Source of the DNA: Planotetraspora kaengkrachanensis
GTDB taxonomy: Bacteria > Actinomycetota > Actinomycetes > Streptosporangiales > Streptosporangiaceae
DNA: 64,000 bases
Reading direction: 5' to 3'
Assembly: GCF_016862895.1 (NCBI RefSeq)
Contig: NZ_BONV01000006.1
Coordinates: forward strand, 226,157 to 290,156
Each line of letters starts with the position of its first letter. Positions within the stretch are counted from its first letter, which is position 1. The notes beneath the pieces are model-generated. The model ran no database searches, had not been told where the DNA came from, and was given only the letters and a program-made list of their open reading frames with translations. Position numbers and translations under genes: made by a program. Positions 53,861 to 62,851 of this stretch are shown one piece after another.

Positions 53861-55459
53861 TCAGGCCCTGTCGAGGATGAGGTCCGCGGCGTGCCAGGCC
53901 ATCGCCATGATGGGGCCGTTCAGGTTGCCCGACACCATGGTCGGCAGGACCGAGCAGTCCACCACCCGGAGACCGTCGACGCCTCTCACGCGCAACCGTG
54001 AGTCGACCACATGGCCGTCGTCCGGGCCCATCGCGCACGTCCCGATCGCGTGGTAGCCGCAGTAGCCTCCGTCGAGCGCGGCGTCGACGACGTCCTCGTC
54101 GGACTGAACCTCGAGGCCGGGGAACGTCTCGTACATGAGCCGCGAGGCGATCGGTTCCTGTGCGAAGAACTCGCGCATCCGGTGGAAGAGGTCGACGCCC
54201 ACGCGGCGGTCGTGGTCGGACGCGAAGTAGCCGGGGTCGACCCGCAGCGGAGCGTCCGGATCGGCCGACGTGATGGCCACGCTGCCTTCCGACGTCGGGC
54301 GGAGCACTTCGGCGACCACCGACAACCCGGGCTCCTTCTCGACCGCGACCGTCTCACCCGCCTTGTACGTCGAGACCGACCACGGTCCCATGAGCAGCTG
54401 GGCGTCCGGGCGGTCGAGCTCCGGACGGGACTTGAGGAAGGCGATCACGTCGTACGCGGGGGCGGCGAGTGGGCCCTTCCTGTTCAGCAGGTACTTCAGG
54501 GCGGTCACGCCCTGCCGGCCGGGTGTGGAGAGCAGTCTGTTGTAGCCGAGGTTCTCCTTGAGGCGGAACTTCAGCGCCAGGCATCGGTGCTCACGCATGT
54601 GCGCGCCCACCGCCGCCCGTTCCAGACGCAGCTCGACTCCGGCGGAGCGCAACACGTCGGACGGCCCGATTCCGGATGACTGCAGCAGTTTGGGCGTGGC
54701 GAGGCTCCCGAGGGACAGGACGACCTCGCGGCGGGCCAGGTAGTCCGTCAGGCCGCCTCTGGCGTCGCGCGCCCGTACGCCGATGCACTTGTCGCCCTCG
54801 AAGAGCAGCTCCGTCGCGAGGGCGCCCGTCACGACGGTGAGATTGCCCCGGCCGCGGACGGGGTGCAGGAACGCTCTGGCCGCGCTGAATCTCCGGCCGT
54901 CCTTGATGGTCGCCATCGCGTGGCCGATGCGCTCGCCGTCGGACTCGTTGACGTCAGCCATGGCGGTCAGGCCGAGTGCGGCGCCTGAGGCGATCATCTC
55001 CTCGCACAGCGGATCAGGATCGCGGGGGAGGGACACGTGCAGGGGCCCGCCCACACCGCGGGTCTCCGTCGCGCCGAGCGCGTTGTCCTCGATGGTGCGG
55101 AAGATCGGCAGGATGGTGTCCCAGCCCCAGCCCGGATTGCCCAGCCGTACGAGTTCGTCGTAGTCGGCCTGCCCGCCCCGGTTGTACACCATTCCGTTGA
55201 TCGAACTGGATCCGCCGAGGACCCTTCCGCGGGGCCAGATCTCGGATGCGGCGCTCGGGCCGAACGGGAGCGTCGGATAGTGCCAGACCTTCGCCGGATC
55301 GTCGAAGAGCTTCCCGAACCCCTTCGGAATCCCGTAGAGGGGGTTGCGATCGGAGCCACCCGCCTCGAGCAGCAGCACCGTGACCTTCGGATCCTCCGAC
55401 AACCGGTTGGCCAGCACGCATCCGGCCGACCCCGCCCCGACGATCACGTAATCGATCAT
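53861..55459 (-). CDS. GMC-family FAD oxidoreductase
   Basis: A 532-residue GMC flavoprotein. FAD motif YVIVGAGSAGCVLANRLSED, RGRVLGGSSSINGMVYNRG, second signature SLGSLATPKLLQSSGIG, catalytic His in CGYHAIGTCAMG and Asn/His in MVSGNLNGPIMAMAW. Oxidises an alcohol such as a choline- or glucose-like compound. A perfect inverted repeat lies just upstream of its ATG. Confidence 0.9.
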   Translation of the reverse strand: MIDYVIVGAGSAGCVLANRLSEDPKVTVLLLEAGGSDRNPLYGIPKGFGKLFDDPAKVWHYPTLPFGPSAASEIWPRGRVLGGSSSINGMVYNRGGQADYDELVRLGNPGWGWDTILPIFRTIEDNALGATETRGVGGPLHVSLPRDPDPLCEEMIASGAALGLTAMADVNESDGERIGHAMATIKDGRRFSAARAFLHPVRGRGNLTVVTGALATELLFEGDKCIGVRARDARGGLTDYLARREVVLSLGSLATPKLLQSSGIGPSDVLRSAGVELRLERAAVGAHMREHRCLALKFRLKENLGYNRLLSTPGRQGVTALKYLLNRKGPLAAPAYDVIAFLKSRPELDRPDAQLLMGPWSVSTYKAGETVAVEKEPGLSVVAEVLRPTSEGSVAITSADPDAPLRVDPGYFASDHDRRVGVDLFHRMREFFAQEPIASRLMYETFPGLEVQSDEDVVDAALDGGYCGYHAIGTCAMGPDDGHVVDSRLRVRGVDGLRVVDCSVLPTMVSGNLNGPIMAMAWHAADLILDRA

Positions 55460-55465
55460 GTAAGT

Positions 55466-55491
55466 GGATATATCGATGTCTTGATATATCC
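55466..55491. promoter_or_regulatory. Operator GGATATATC-N8-GATATATCC
   Basis: Perfect 9-bp inverted repeat with 8-nt spacer, 7 nt upstream of the GMC start codon. A/T-rich in a GC-rich genome, so strongly suggests a dimeric regulator site (GntR, PadR or ArsR type); the regulator is not adjacent. Confidence 0.68.
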
Positions 55492-55530
55492 GTCAATACG
55501 GCTCTGCTGGGCCGTGCCCGGATGCGGGAC

Positions 55531-55888
55531 CTAACCGCAGTGGGACCAGCCGCTCTTCCAGCTGGCCGAGCCGTACCCGCCGCCCCAGATCACGCAGGTG
55601 CCCGGGGCCGCCAACCGGACCGGGCCCGCGTAGGCGGTGTAGTCGCCCGCGTCGTTGCCGCTGGAGCCGCCCTGAACCTGCAGGACGGCACTCATCTTGA
55701 TCTTCTGGGTGATGACGTACTTCGACATCGTCACCACACAGTTCTTGCCCGACCCGTTGTTGTAGAGCAGGTAGACGGTGGCGCCGTTCAGGGCGTGCGA
55801 GTCGACGACTCCGTACCCGGACCCGCACACCTGAGCCGCCGTGTACGGGTTCGGCTTTGGGGGAGTCGCGGGAGGGGCGGAAGTCGGC
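55531..55888 (-). pseudogene. SapA-like extracellular domain of the upstream kinase, displaced by a frameshift
   Basis: The complement reads TSAPPATPPKPNPYTAAQV, then CGSGYGVVDSHALNGATVYL, LYNNGSGKNCVVTMSKYV, and ends AAPGTCVIWGGGYG ... GWSHCG. It matches the spore-associated protein A (SapA) type domain: CGSGY.VVDSH, GATVYLLYN, CVVT, C-x-x-WGG, HCG. One extra C in the C4 run (G run at 55889-55892 on the plus strand) would join it to the kinase linker. Cys spacing suggests disulfides outside the cell. Confidence 0.7.
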
Positions 55889-57230
55889 GGGGCGCCGACG
55901 GGGTGGACGACGAAGGCGGCTGTGCGGGGTCCGCCGGAGGCGGTGCGGCACTGGCGGGGGCGGACCGGGAGGCCGACGCCGCGGGTGTGTGAGCGGAGGT
56001 GCCGGCCCCCTTCTGACCCTTGCCCGCGGAGGCGTCGTCCGCGGAGGTCTTGCCCGCCGAACCGTCACCGGCCTGGCCGCCTGAGGGGCGTGTCGACGCG
56101 CCTGCCTGACCGTCGTCCGCGGCCTGGTCGCCGCCGGACGCGTCCACGGTTTCCGCCTGCTGCGCGACGGCGGTGGATCCGCCGGGCTCGTCGGACGACT
56201 TCGCGAGCGCCAGGGTGCCGACGACCAGGGCCGTGCCGGCGACCACCGCCGAGACCGCCAGTGTGACGCCGCGCCGCTGCCTGCCTTTGCCCACCTGGGT
56301 CTGGTCGGCGGCGTGTCCGTTCCCGTGATGCCCGCCGCCCTGCGTGTCGTCGACCGCTCGACCGCTTCGCGGCGCAGGAGCGTTCCGGTGGTCTTCGCCG
56401 CCCCACCGGCCGCCCGCTCCGGCCGGCTGCCCGCCCATCAGGTAGGCCGCCACGTCCTCGGCCGAGGGACGGCGGGCGGGATCCTTGGACAGGCACGCGG
56501 CGACCACGTCACGCAGCGGCGAGTCCAGGGCGGTGAGATCGGGCTGCTCGTTGAGGATCCGCTGAATCACCGCGGGGATGGTGTCCGAGCCGAAGGCGGG
56601 AGTCCCCGTGGCGGCGAACACCATGGTGATGCCCCAGGCGAACATGTCCGCGGCGGGCGTCACGTTCGACCCGTGGACCTGCTCGGGAGCCAGGTACGAG
56701 GGCGTGCCGAGGGTGTCGCCGGTGGCCGTCGTGCCGGGCGTGTCCAGCGCCTTGGCGATGCCGAAGTCGATGACGACCGGACCCTCCGGGCCCATCAGCA
56801 CGTTGGCGGGCTTGAAGTCGCGGTGCAGGACACCCGCCCGGTGGATCGCGGCCAGAGCGGTGACCGTGCTGATCGCCAGGCGGTCGAGTGAGGCTCCCCG
56901 GCGCGGTCCCTCGCGCTGCACGAGTTCGCGCAGCGACGGACCTGGGACGTACTCGCTGACGATGTAGGGCTGGTTGCCCTCGAGGTCGGCGTGCAGGATG
57001 GGGGCGGTGCAGAACCGGGCGACCCGCAGGGCGACCGAGACCTCGCGCAGGAACCTGGCGCGGGCCTCGGGATCGCTGGAAAGCCGGGCGTGCAGCAGCT
57101 TGATCGCGACCTGCTCGCCTGAGGGTGATCGGCCGAGGTACACGGCGCCCTGGGCGCCTTCTCCGATGCGCGCCACGATCTCGAAGTCGCCGAGGCGGCG
57201 CGGGTCATCGACCGTGAGGGCCTGCGCCAC
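55788..57230 (-). CDS. Receptor-like Ser/Thr protein kinase (frameshifted C-terminus)
   Basis: Hanks-type kinase of 480 residues. Kinase domain 13-265 with Gly-loop GEGAQGAV, Lys44, catalytic HRDFKPAN (136-143) and DFGIA (155-159); then a linker, TM helix 321-343 and an outside Ser/Ala/Pro-rich tail. The last 40 residues (RRLPPLPRLPQSRTRTRR) are a frame-shifted reading; the genuine extracellular domain is in another frame at 55531. It phosphorylates cytoplasmic substrates. HRDF replaces HRDL. Confidence 0.87.
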   Translation of the reverse strand: MAQALTVDDPRRLGDFEIVARIGEGAQGAVYLGRSPSGEQVAIKLLHARLSSDPEARARFLREVSVALRVARFCTAPILHADLEGNQPYIVSEYVPGPSLRELVQREGPRRGASLDRLAISTVTALAAIHRAGVLHRDFKPANVLMGPEGPVVIDFGIAKALDTPGTTATGDTLGTPSYLAPEQVHGSNVTPAADMFAWGITMVFAATGTPAFGSDTIPAVIQRILNEQPDLTALDSPLRDVVAACLSKDPARRPSAEDVAAYLMGGQPAGAGGRWGGEDHRNAPAPRSGRAVDDTQGGGHHGNGHAADQTQVGKGRQRRGVTLAVSAVVAGTALVVGTLALAKSSDEPGGSTAVAQQAETVDASGGDQAADDGQAGASTRPSGGQAGDGSAGKTSADDASAGKGQKGAGTSAHTPAASASRSAPASAAPPPADPAQPPSSSTPSAPRRLPPLPRLPQSRTRTRRLRCAGPGTESSTRTP

Positions 57231-57703
57231 ACCGACTCCCCGAAAGCGGATTTAGCACGACTTGTGAGGGAGAACAGTACCAGCGAGGCAGGGGATGCGT
57301 AGATCACCAAGCCCCCCCAACCCTTGTGGTGATCATGCACAGGTTCGCCCGCGCATGCCCTGGCCTGCACCGCCGTTCCGCGTGATCATGCACAGGTTCG
57401 CTCGCGACCGGGCTGACCTGCGCGAACCTCCGCCGTGATCATGCGCCGTGATCATGCGCCGTCATCAGGCGCGGTGGTCCTGCGCATGTCTCCGGACTCA
57501 TGAGCGGTCACGGGCGCGACGCGGTACCCGAACGGAGCCGGTGAACTCTCGACAGTCGAGGGCCCGTCAGGGATTGACCTGGTATGACCCGCTTAGAGAT
57601 GCATTGTCGGATCGCACTACACTCCTGTGATCCCGTCATCTGGGCGCACGGGCGCTGCGAACGGCTGCGGGCCCTCGGCGTTGTTCACGGGAAGAGGATC
57701 GAC
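57231..57703. other. 473-bp intergenic region with short repeats
   Basis: No gene supported. It contains the GTGATCATG repeats described separately and a weak promoter candidate; GC is lower than its neighbours. Confidence 0.45.
57329..57456. repeat. GTGATCATG repeat cluster
   Basis: GTGATCATGCACAGGTTCGC occurs exactly twice (57329-57348, 57382-57401). CGCCGTGATCATG occurs twice in tandem (57431-57443, 57444-57456). An inverted fragment CGCGAACCT lies between. All contain the palindrome TGATCA. Confidence 0.65.
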
Positions 57704-58708
57704 ATGATCGATTTGCGTAGCGACACCGTCACCCGTCCGAGTCAGGCGATGCTGGCGGCGATGGCGGCGGCCGAAGTGGGCGACGACGTCTGGGGCGACG
57801 ACCCCACGGTCCTGCGCCTGCAGGCGACGGTGGCGGAACGCGCCGGCAAGGAGGCTGGTCTGTTCTTCCCGAGCGGCACGCAGAGCAACCTCGCCGCGCT
57901 GATGGCGCATTGCGGCCGGGGCGACGAATACATCGTCGGCCAGTCGGCGCACACGTACCGGAACGAGGGCGGCGGCGCGGCCGTGCTCGGCAGCATTCAG
58001 CCGCAGCCGATCACGAACGCCGCTGACGGCTCCCTGCCGCTCGACGAGATCGCCGCCGCGATCAAGCCGATCGACGATCACTTCGCACGCACGCGCCTGC
58101 TCGCTCTCGAGAACACGATCGGCGGGAAGGTGCTGCCGGCCGGGTACGTCGCCGACGCGGTCGCGCTGGCGAAGGGCCGCGGCCTCAGCACGCACCTCGA
58201 CGGCGCGCGCGTCTGCAACGCCGCCGTCGCTTCGGGGCAGTCGATCGCGGCGCTCTGCGCACCGTTCGATTCGGTCTCGATCTGCTTCTCGAAGGGTTTG
58301 GGAGCGCCGGTCGGTTCGGTGCTGGTCGGCAGTGCCGACGTGGTCGAGAGCGCGCGCCGCTGGCGCAAGATGCTCGGCGGCGGCATGCGGCAGTCCGGAG
58401 TGCTCGCGGCCGCGTGCCTGTACGCCCTCGAGCACAACGTCGACCGTCTCGCGGAAGACCATGAGAACGCCGAGCATCTCGCGCGGGGGCTCGCGGAAAT
58501 CGACGAGGTCCACGTGCAGTCGTGGGCGACCAACATGGTGTTCGCGGAGTTCCCGCAGGAGCAGTGCGCCGCGCTCGAAGCGTCGCTCAAAGAGCAGGGC
58601 ATTCTCACGCAGATGCTCTACGCGTCACGCTTCGTCACGCACATGGACCTCACGCGCGCGGACATCGACATGTTCGTGTCGGCGGTGAAGAAGCACTTCG
58701 CCGGATAG
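57704..58708 (+). CDS. ltaE: Low-specificity L-threonine aldolase
   Basis: PLP fold-type I aldolase of 334 residues. MIDLRSDTVTRPSQAM start, GDDVWGDDPTV, FFPSGTQSNLAALMAH, THLDGARVCNAAVA, ICFSKGLGAPVGS (PLP Lys), and MLGGGMRQSGVLAAA. Cleaves L-threonine or allo-threonine to glycine and acetaldehyde. Codon use is richer in TCG and CTC than most neighbours and the protein resembles proteobacterial LtaE, so transfer is possible. AAGAGG lies 6 nt before the ATG. Confidence 0.9.
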   Translation: MIDLRSDTVTRPSQAMLAAMAAAEVGDDVWGDDPTVLRLQATVAERAGKEAGLFFPSGTQSNLAALMAHCGRGDEYIVGQSAHTYRNEGGGAAVLGSIQPQPITNAADGSLPLDEIAAAIKPIDDHFARTRLLALENTIGGKVLPAGYVADAVALAKGRGLSTHLDGARVCNAAVASGQSIAALCAPFDSVSICFSKGLGAPVGSVLVGSADVVESARRWRKMLGGGMRQSGVLAAACLYALEHNVDRLAEDHENAEHLARGLAEIDEVHVQSWATNMVFAEFPQEQCAALEASLKEQGILTQMLYASRFVTHMDLTRADIDMFVSAVKKHFAG

Positions 58709-58745
58709 GGCGTCGTTACCGCGCGGCCCGTGCCGCGCCCGGTGG

Positions 58746-59048
58746 TCACAAGTCGACGAGTTCGACGTTCACGGTCGCGACGTCACCCACGTCGAGGGCT
58801 TCGGCGGCGCGGACGGCACGCTTGATGGGCAGCGCATAGGTGCCGTGCGCGCTGTCGGGGAATATCGACGTCTTCCAGGTGCTCCCGCCGACCGTGACCC
58901 GCACCCGCAGAGAACCGAAGCCGCGACGCGATCCGCCCGCCCGGTCGCGGATCTCCTCGGACGCCTCGGCGGGGAGGCTGACGAAGGTCCACGTGTCAGA
59001 GCGCCGGGCATCCCATATCCACAGCTCGGCATCGAAAATGACCACCAC
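58746..59048 (-). CDS. DUF1905 domain protein
   Basis: A 100-residue DUF1905 protein. WIWDARRSDTWTFVSLPAEA and SEEIRDRAGG, GFGSLRVRVTVGGSTWKTSI and GTYALPIKRAVRAAEAL are the family pattern. Function unknown. GTG start at 59048 (59045 also possible). Confidence 0.8.
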   Translation of the reverse strand: MVVIFDAELWIWDARRSDTWTFVSLPAEASEEIRDRAGGSRRGFGSLRVRVTVGGSTWKTSIFPDSAHGTYALPIKRAVRAAEALDVGDVATVNVELVDL

Positions 59049-59258
59049 GCGGCCATCATGGCACCGGGGTCCGACAGGCGGGTCTCCTCCATCACGGTGG
59101 GACGCCGTCGCGCGGCCGGCAGCCGCGCGGAAAGGCCGGCTGGAGCCGGTGACCCACGGGCGAACGACCGGCGAATGGTCGTCGTCTCGTGATCTCCAGT
59201 GGTGGGTGAATGGCGCATTATGTTACTGCGTGTTCTTACCGAGCGATGGGGAGTTCAC

Positions 59259-60794
<1,536 letters not shown>

Positions 60795-60922
60795 CACGGC
60801 CGGGTCCCCCCGCGGACGCGGCGTGCCTCGTTCTGCGGGCCGGGTTCGCCTCGCCTCGGCCGTCCTGCCGCTGACCGATACCCCGGAATCCCGGAGCGCC
60901 GGCTCCGCACGCCCACCCCGCA

Positions 60923-60958
60923 GTTGTTCAGTTTAACTGTGCAGGTAAGCTGAACAAC
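60923..60958. promoter_or_regulatory. MarR-type operator region
   Basis: GTTGTTCAG (60923-60931) and CTGAACAAC (60950-60958) form perfect 9-bp arms around 18 nt. CAGTT-T-AACTG (60929-60939) is a second palindrome inside. Just upstream of the MarR gene, so autoregulation of the efflux operon is likely. Confidence 0.65.
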
Positions 60959-60984
60959 CTTGTCGATGTCTTCAGGGTGGGACC

Positions 60985-61431
60985 ATGAACGAACACCGTG
61001 GGCCGTCGCCTTCGGCCGTCCGCGCGTCGCAGGAGGTGCGGGCCGTCATCGGGCGACTGCGGCGCCGCATCCGCGCCGCCGGAGGCACCGAGGACATCAG
61101 CCTCACCCAGGCGACGGTGCTCGCGCGCCTGATTGACAACGAGGGGCTCACGACGAGCGATCTCGCCGCCCTCGAGGGCATGCGGCACCAGTCGATGGCC
61201 ACCACCGTCGCCGCTCTGGCCGGGCGGGCCCTGGTCGAACGGCGCCGCGACCCCGGCGACGGCCGCCGCCTGCTGATCGTCCTCACCGCCGAGGGACGCC
61301 GGCGCGCCGAGGCGGGCAGGCAGGCCCGCGGCGAATGGCTGGCCGCCGAGCTGCAGGAGAAGTGCACAGAAGAAGAACGGCAGACCGTGATCGCGGCCAT
61401 GGCCGTACTGGAGCGGCTCGTCCATGACTGA
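60985..61431 (+). CDS. MarR-family transcriptional regulator
   Basis: A 148-residue winged-helix regulator. HTH in LTTSDLAALEGMRHQSMATT, wing with ERRRDPGDGRRLLIVLT. Overlaps the MFS gene by 8 bp, so it controls efflux, probably binding the palindromes at 60923-60958 and releasing on a drug-like ligand. Confidence 0.9.
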   Translation: MNEHRGPSPSAVRASQEVRAVIGRLRRRIRAAGGTEDISLTQATVLARLIDNEGLTTSDLAALEGMRHQSMATTVAALAGRALVERRRDPGDGRRLLIVLTAEGRRRAEAGRQARGEWLAAELQEKCTEEERQTVIAAMAVLERLVHD

Positions 61432-62842
61432 CCAGACGACCGCGGCGCCGGATGACACCGGGAAGGCAGGCTTCGACCGACGGCTCGTCCCCCCGATGGT
61501 GCTGGGCTCGATTCTGAACCCGATCAACTCCACCATCGTCGCCGTCGCGCTCGTCCCCATCGGGGCCGCGTTCGGGGCGCCGCCGTCGCAGACCGCGTGG
61601 CTGGTCTCCGCCCTCTACCTGGCCACCGCCCTCGGCCAGCCGATCGTCGGACGGCTGATCGACATCTTCGGCCCCCGCCGCCTCTTCCTCCTCAGCACCA
61701 GCCTCGTCGGCGTCGCCGGCGTCGTCGGCACCCTGGCCCCCAACCTTGGGGTTCTGGTCGCGGCACGCGTCCTGCTCGGCTTCGGAACATGCGCCGGCTA
61801 TCCCGCCGCCATGGCACTGCTGCGCAGCGAGGCCAAGCGGACCGGCCAGGACAGCCCGGCAGGCGTGCTGACCGTACTGGCGGTCGCCAACCAGACCATC
61901 GCCGTGATCGGCCCCCTGCTCGGCGGCCTGCTGATCGGGGTGGGCGGATGGCGTTCCACCTTCGCGCTCAACATCCCCCTGGCCGCGGTCGCGGTCGCCC
62001 TCGGCGTGCTGCGGCTGCCCAGACAGCCGCACACCGGGGCCGCGGCCCGGAGTTCGGTCGCGCAGATCGACCTGCCGGGCATGGGCCTGTTCGCGGCGAT
62101 GCTGTTCTCGCTGCTGATGTTCCTGATGAATCTGCACGCCGGCGCCTGGTACCTGCCGGTCATCACCGTCGCCGCCGGAGCCTGCTTCACGGTGCGGGAG
62201 TTGCGCGCCAAGACGCCGTTCATCGACCTGAGGGTGCTCGCCGGCAACGCCCCGCTGCTGGCCACCTACGGGCGGGCGCTGGTGGCCTACGTCGTCTCCT
62301 ACGCCTTCCTCTACGGCTTCACCCAGTGGACGGAGGAGGGCTACGGCCTCTCGCCCCTCCATGCCGGGCTCGTCCAGATCCCGATGTTCCTCGTGGGGAT
62401 CGCCGTCTCCGTCACGGTCGGCCGGCGCAACGGAGTCTTCGGAAAGCTCCTGGTCGGCGGTGTCGGTCAGATCGCGGCCTGCGCACTGATGCTGACCCTC
62501 TCCGCGGGCAGCCCGCTGTGGATGCTGGTCGTCGTCGCCGTCGTCTTCGGCGTGCCGCAGGGATCCAACAGCCTGGCCCTGCAGAACTCCGTCTACTTCC
62601 AGTCGGATCCCCAGCGCACCGGATCCTCCGCCGGCCTGCTGCGTACCTTCGCCTACCTGGGCTCGATGGTCGCGTCCTCCGCGACCGCCGCTTCCTTCGG
62701 GCAGCACGCCGGCACCCCCGGCATGCACCACCTCGCCTGGATCATGCTCGGAGCCGGAGTCCTCTACCTCCTCATCACCGTCTTCGACCGCAGCCTGCGA
62801 CACCTGTCCGCCGGCCCGGCCGAACCCACTCGAACGGCATAG
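61424..62842 (+). CDS. MFS drug-efflux transporter (DHA2-like)
   Basis: A 472-residue membrane protein with about 14 hydrophobic segments. VGRLIDIFGPRRLFLLSTSL (motif A-like), RVLLGFGTCAGYPAAMALLR, GPLLGGLLIGVGGWRSTFAL, then NIPLA (motif C type, drug antiporter). Expected to export toxic compounds using the proton gradient, under the MarR regulator. Confidence 0.88.
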   Translation: MTDQTTAAPDDTGKAGFDRRLVPPMVLGSILNPINSTIVAVALVPIGAAFGAPPSQTAWLVSALYLATALGQPIVGRLIDIFGPRRLFLLSTSLVGVAGVVGTLAPNLGVLVAARVLLGFGTCAGYPAAMALLRSEAKRTGQDSPAGVLTVLAVANQTIAVIGPLLGGLLIGVGGWRSTFALNIPLAAVAVALGVLRLPRQPHTGAAARSSVAQIDLPGMGLFAAMLFSLLMFLMNLHAGAWYLPVITVAAGACFTVRELRAKTPFIDLRVLAGNAPLLATYGRALVAYVVSYAFLYGFTQWTEEGYGLSPLHAGLVQIPMFLVGIAVSVTVGRRNGVFGKLLVGGVGQIAACALMLTLSAGSPLWMLVVVAVVFGVPQGSNSLALQNSVYFQSDPQRTGSSAGLLRTFAYLGSMVASSATAASFGQHAGTPGMHHLAWIMLGAGVLYLLITVFDRSLRHLSAGPAEPTRTA

Positions 62843-62851
62843 CCGACCGTT

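Noticed and set aside
61283..62803. Minus-strand frame rich in Asp/Gly/His opposite the MFS gene
   Set aside because: Composition typical of antisense GC-rich frames; the MFS motifs on the plus strand are clear.
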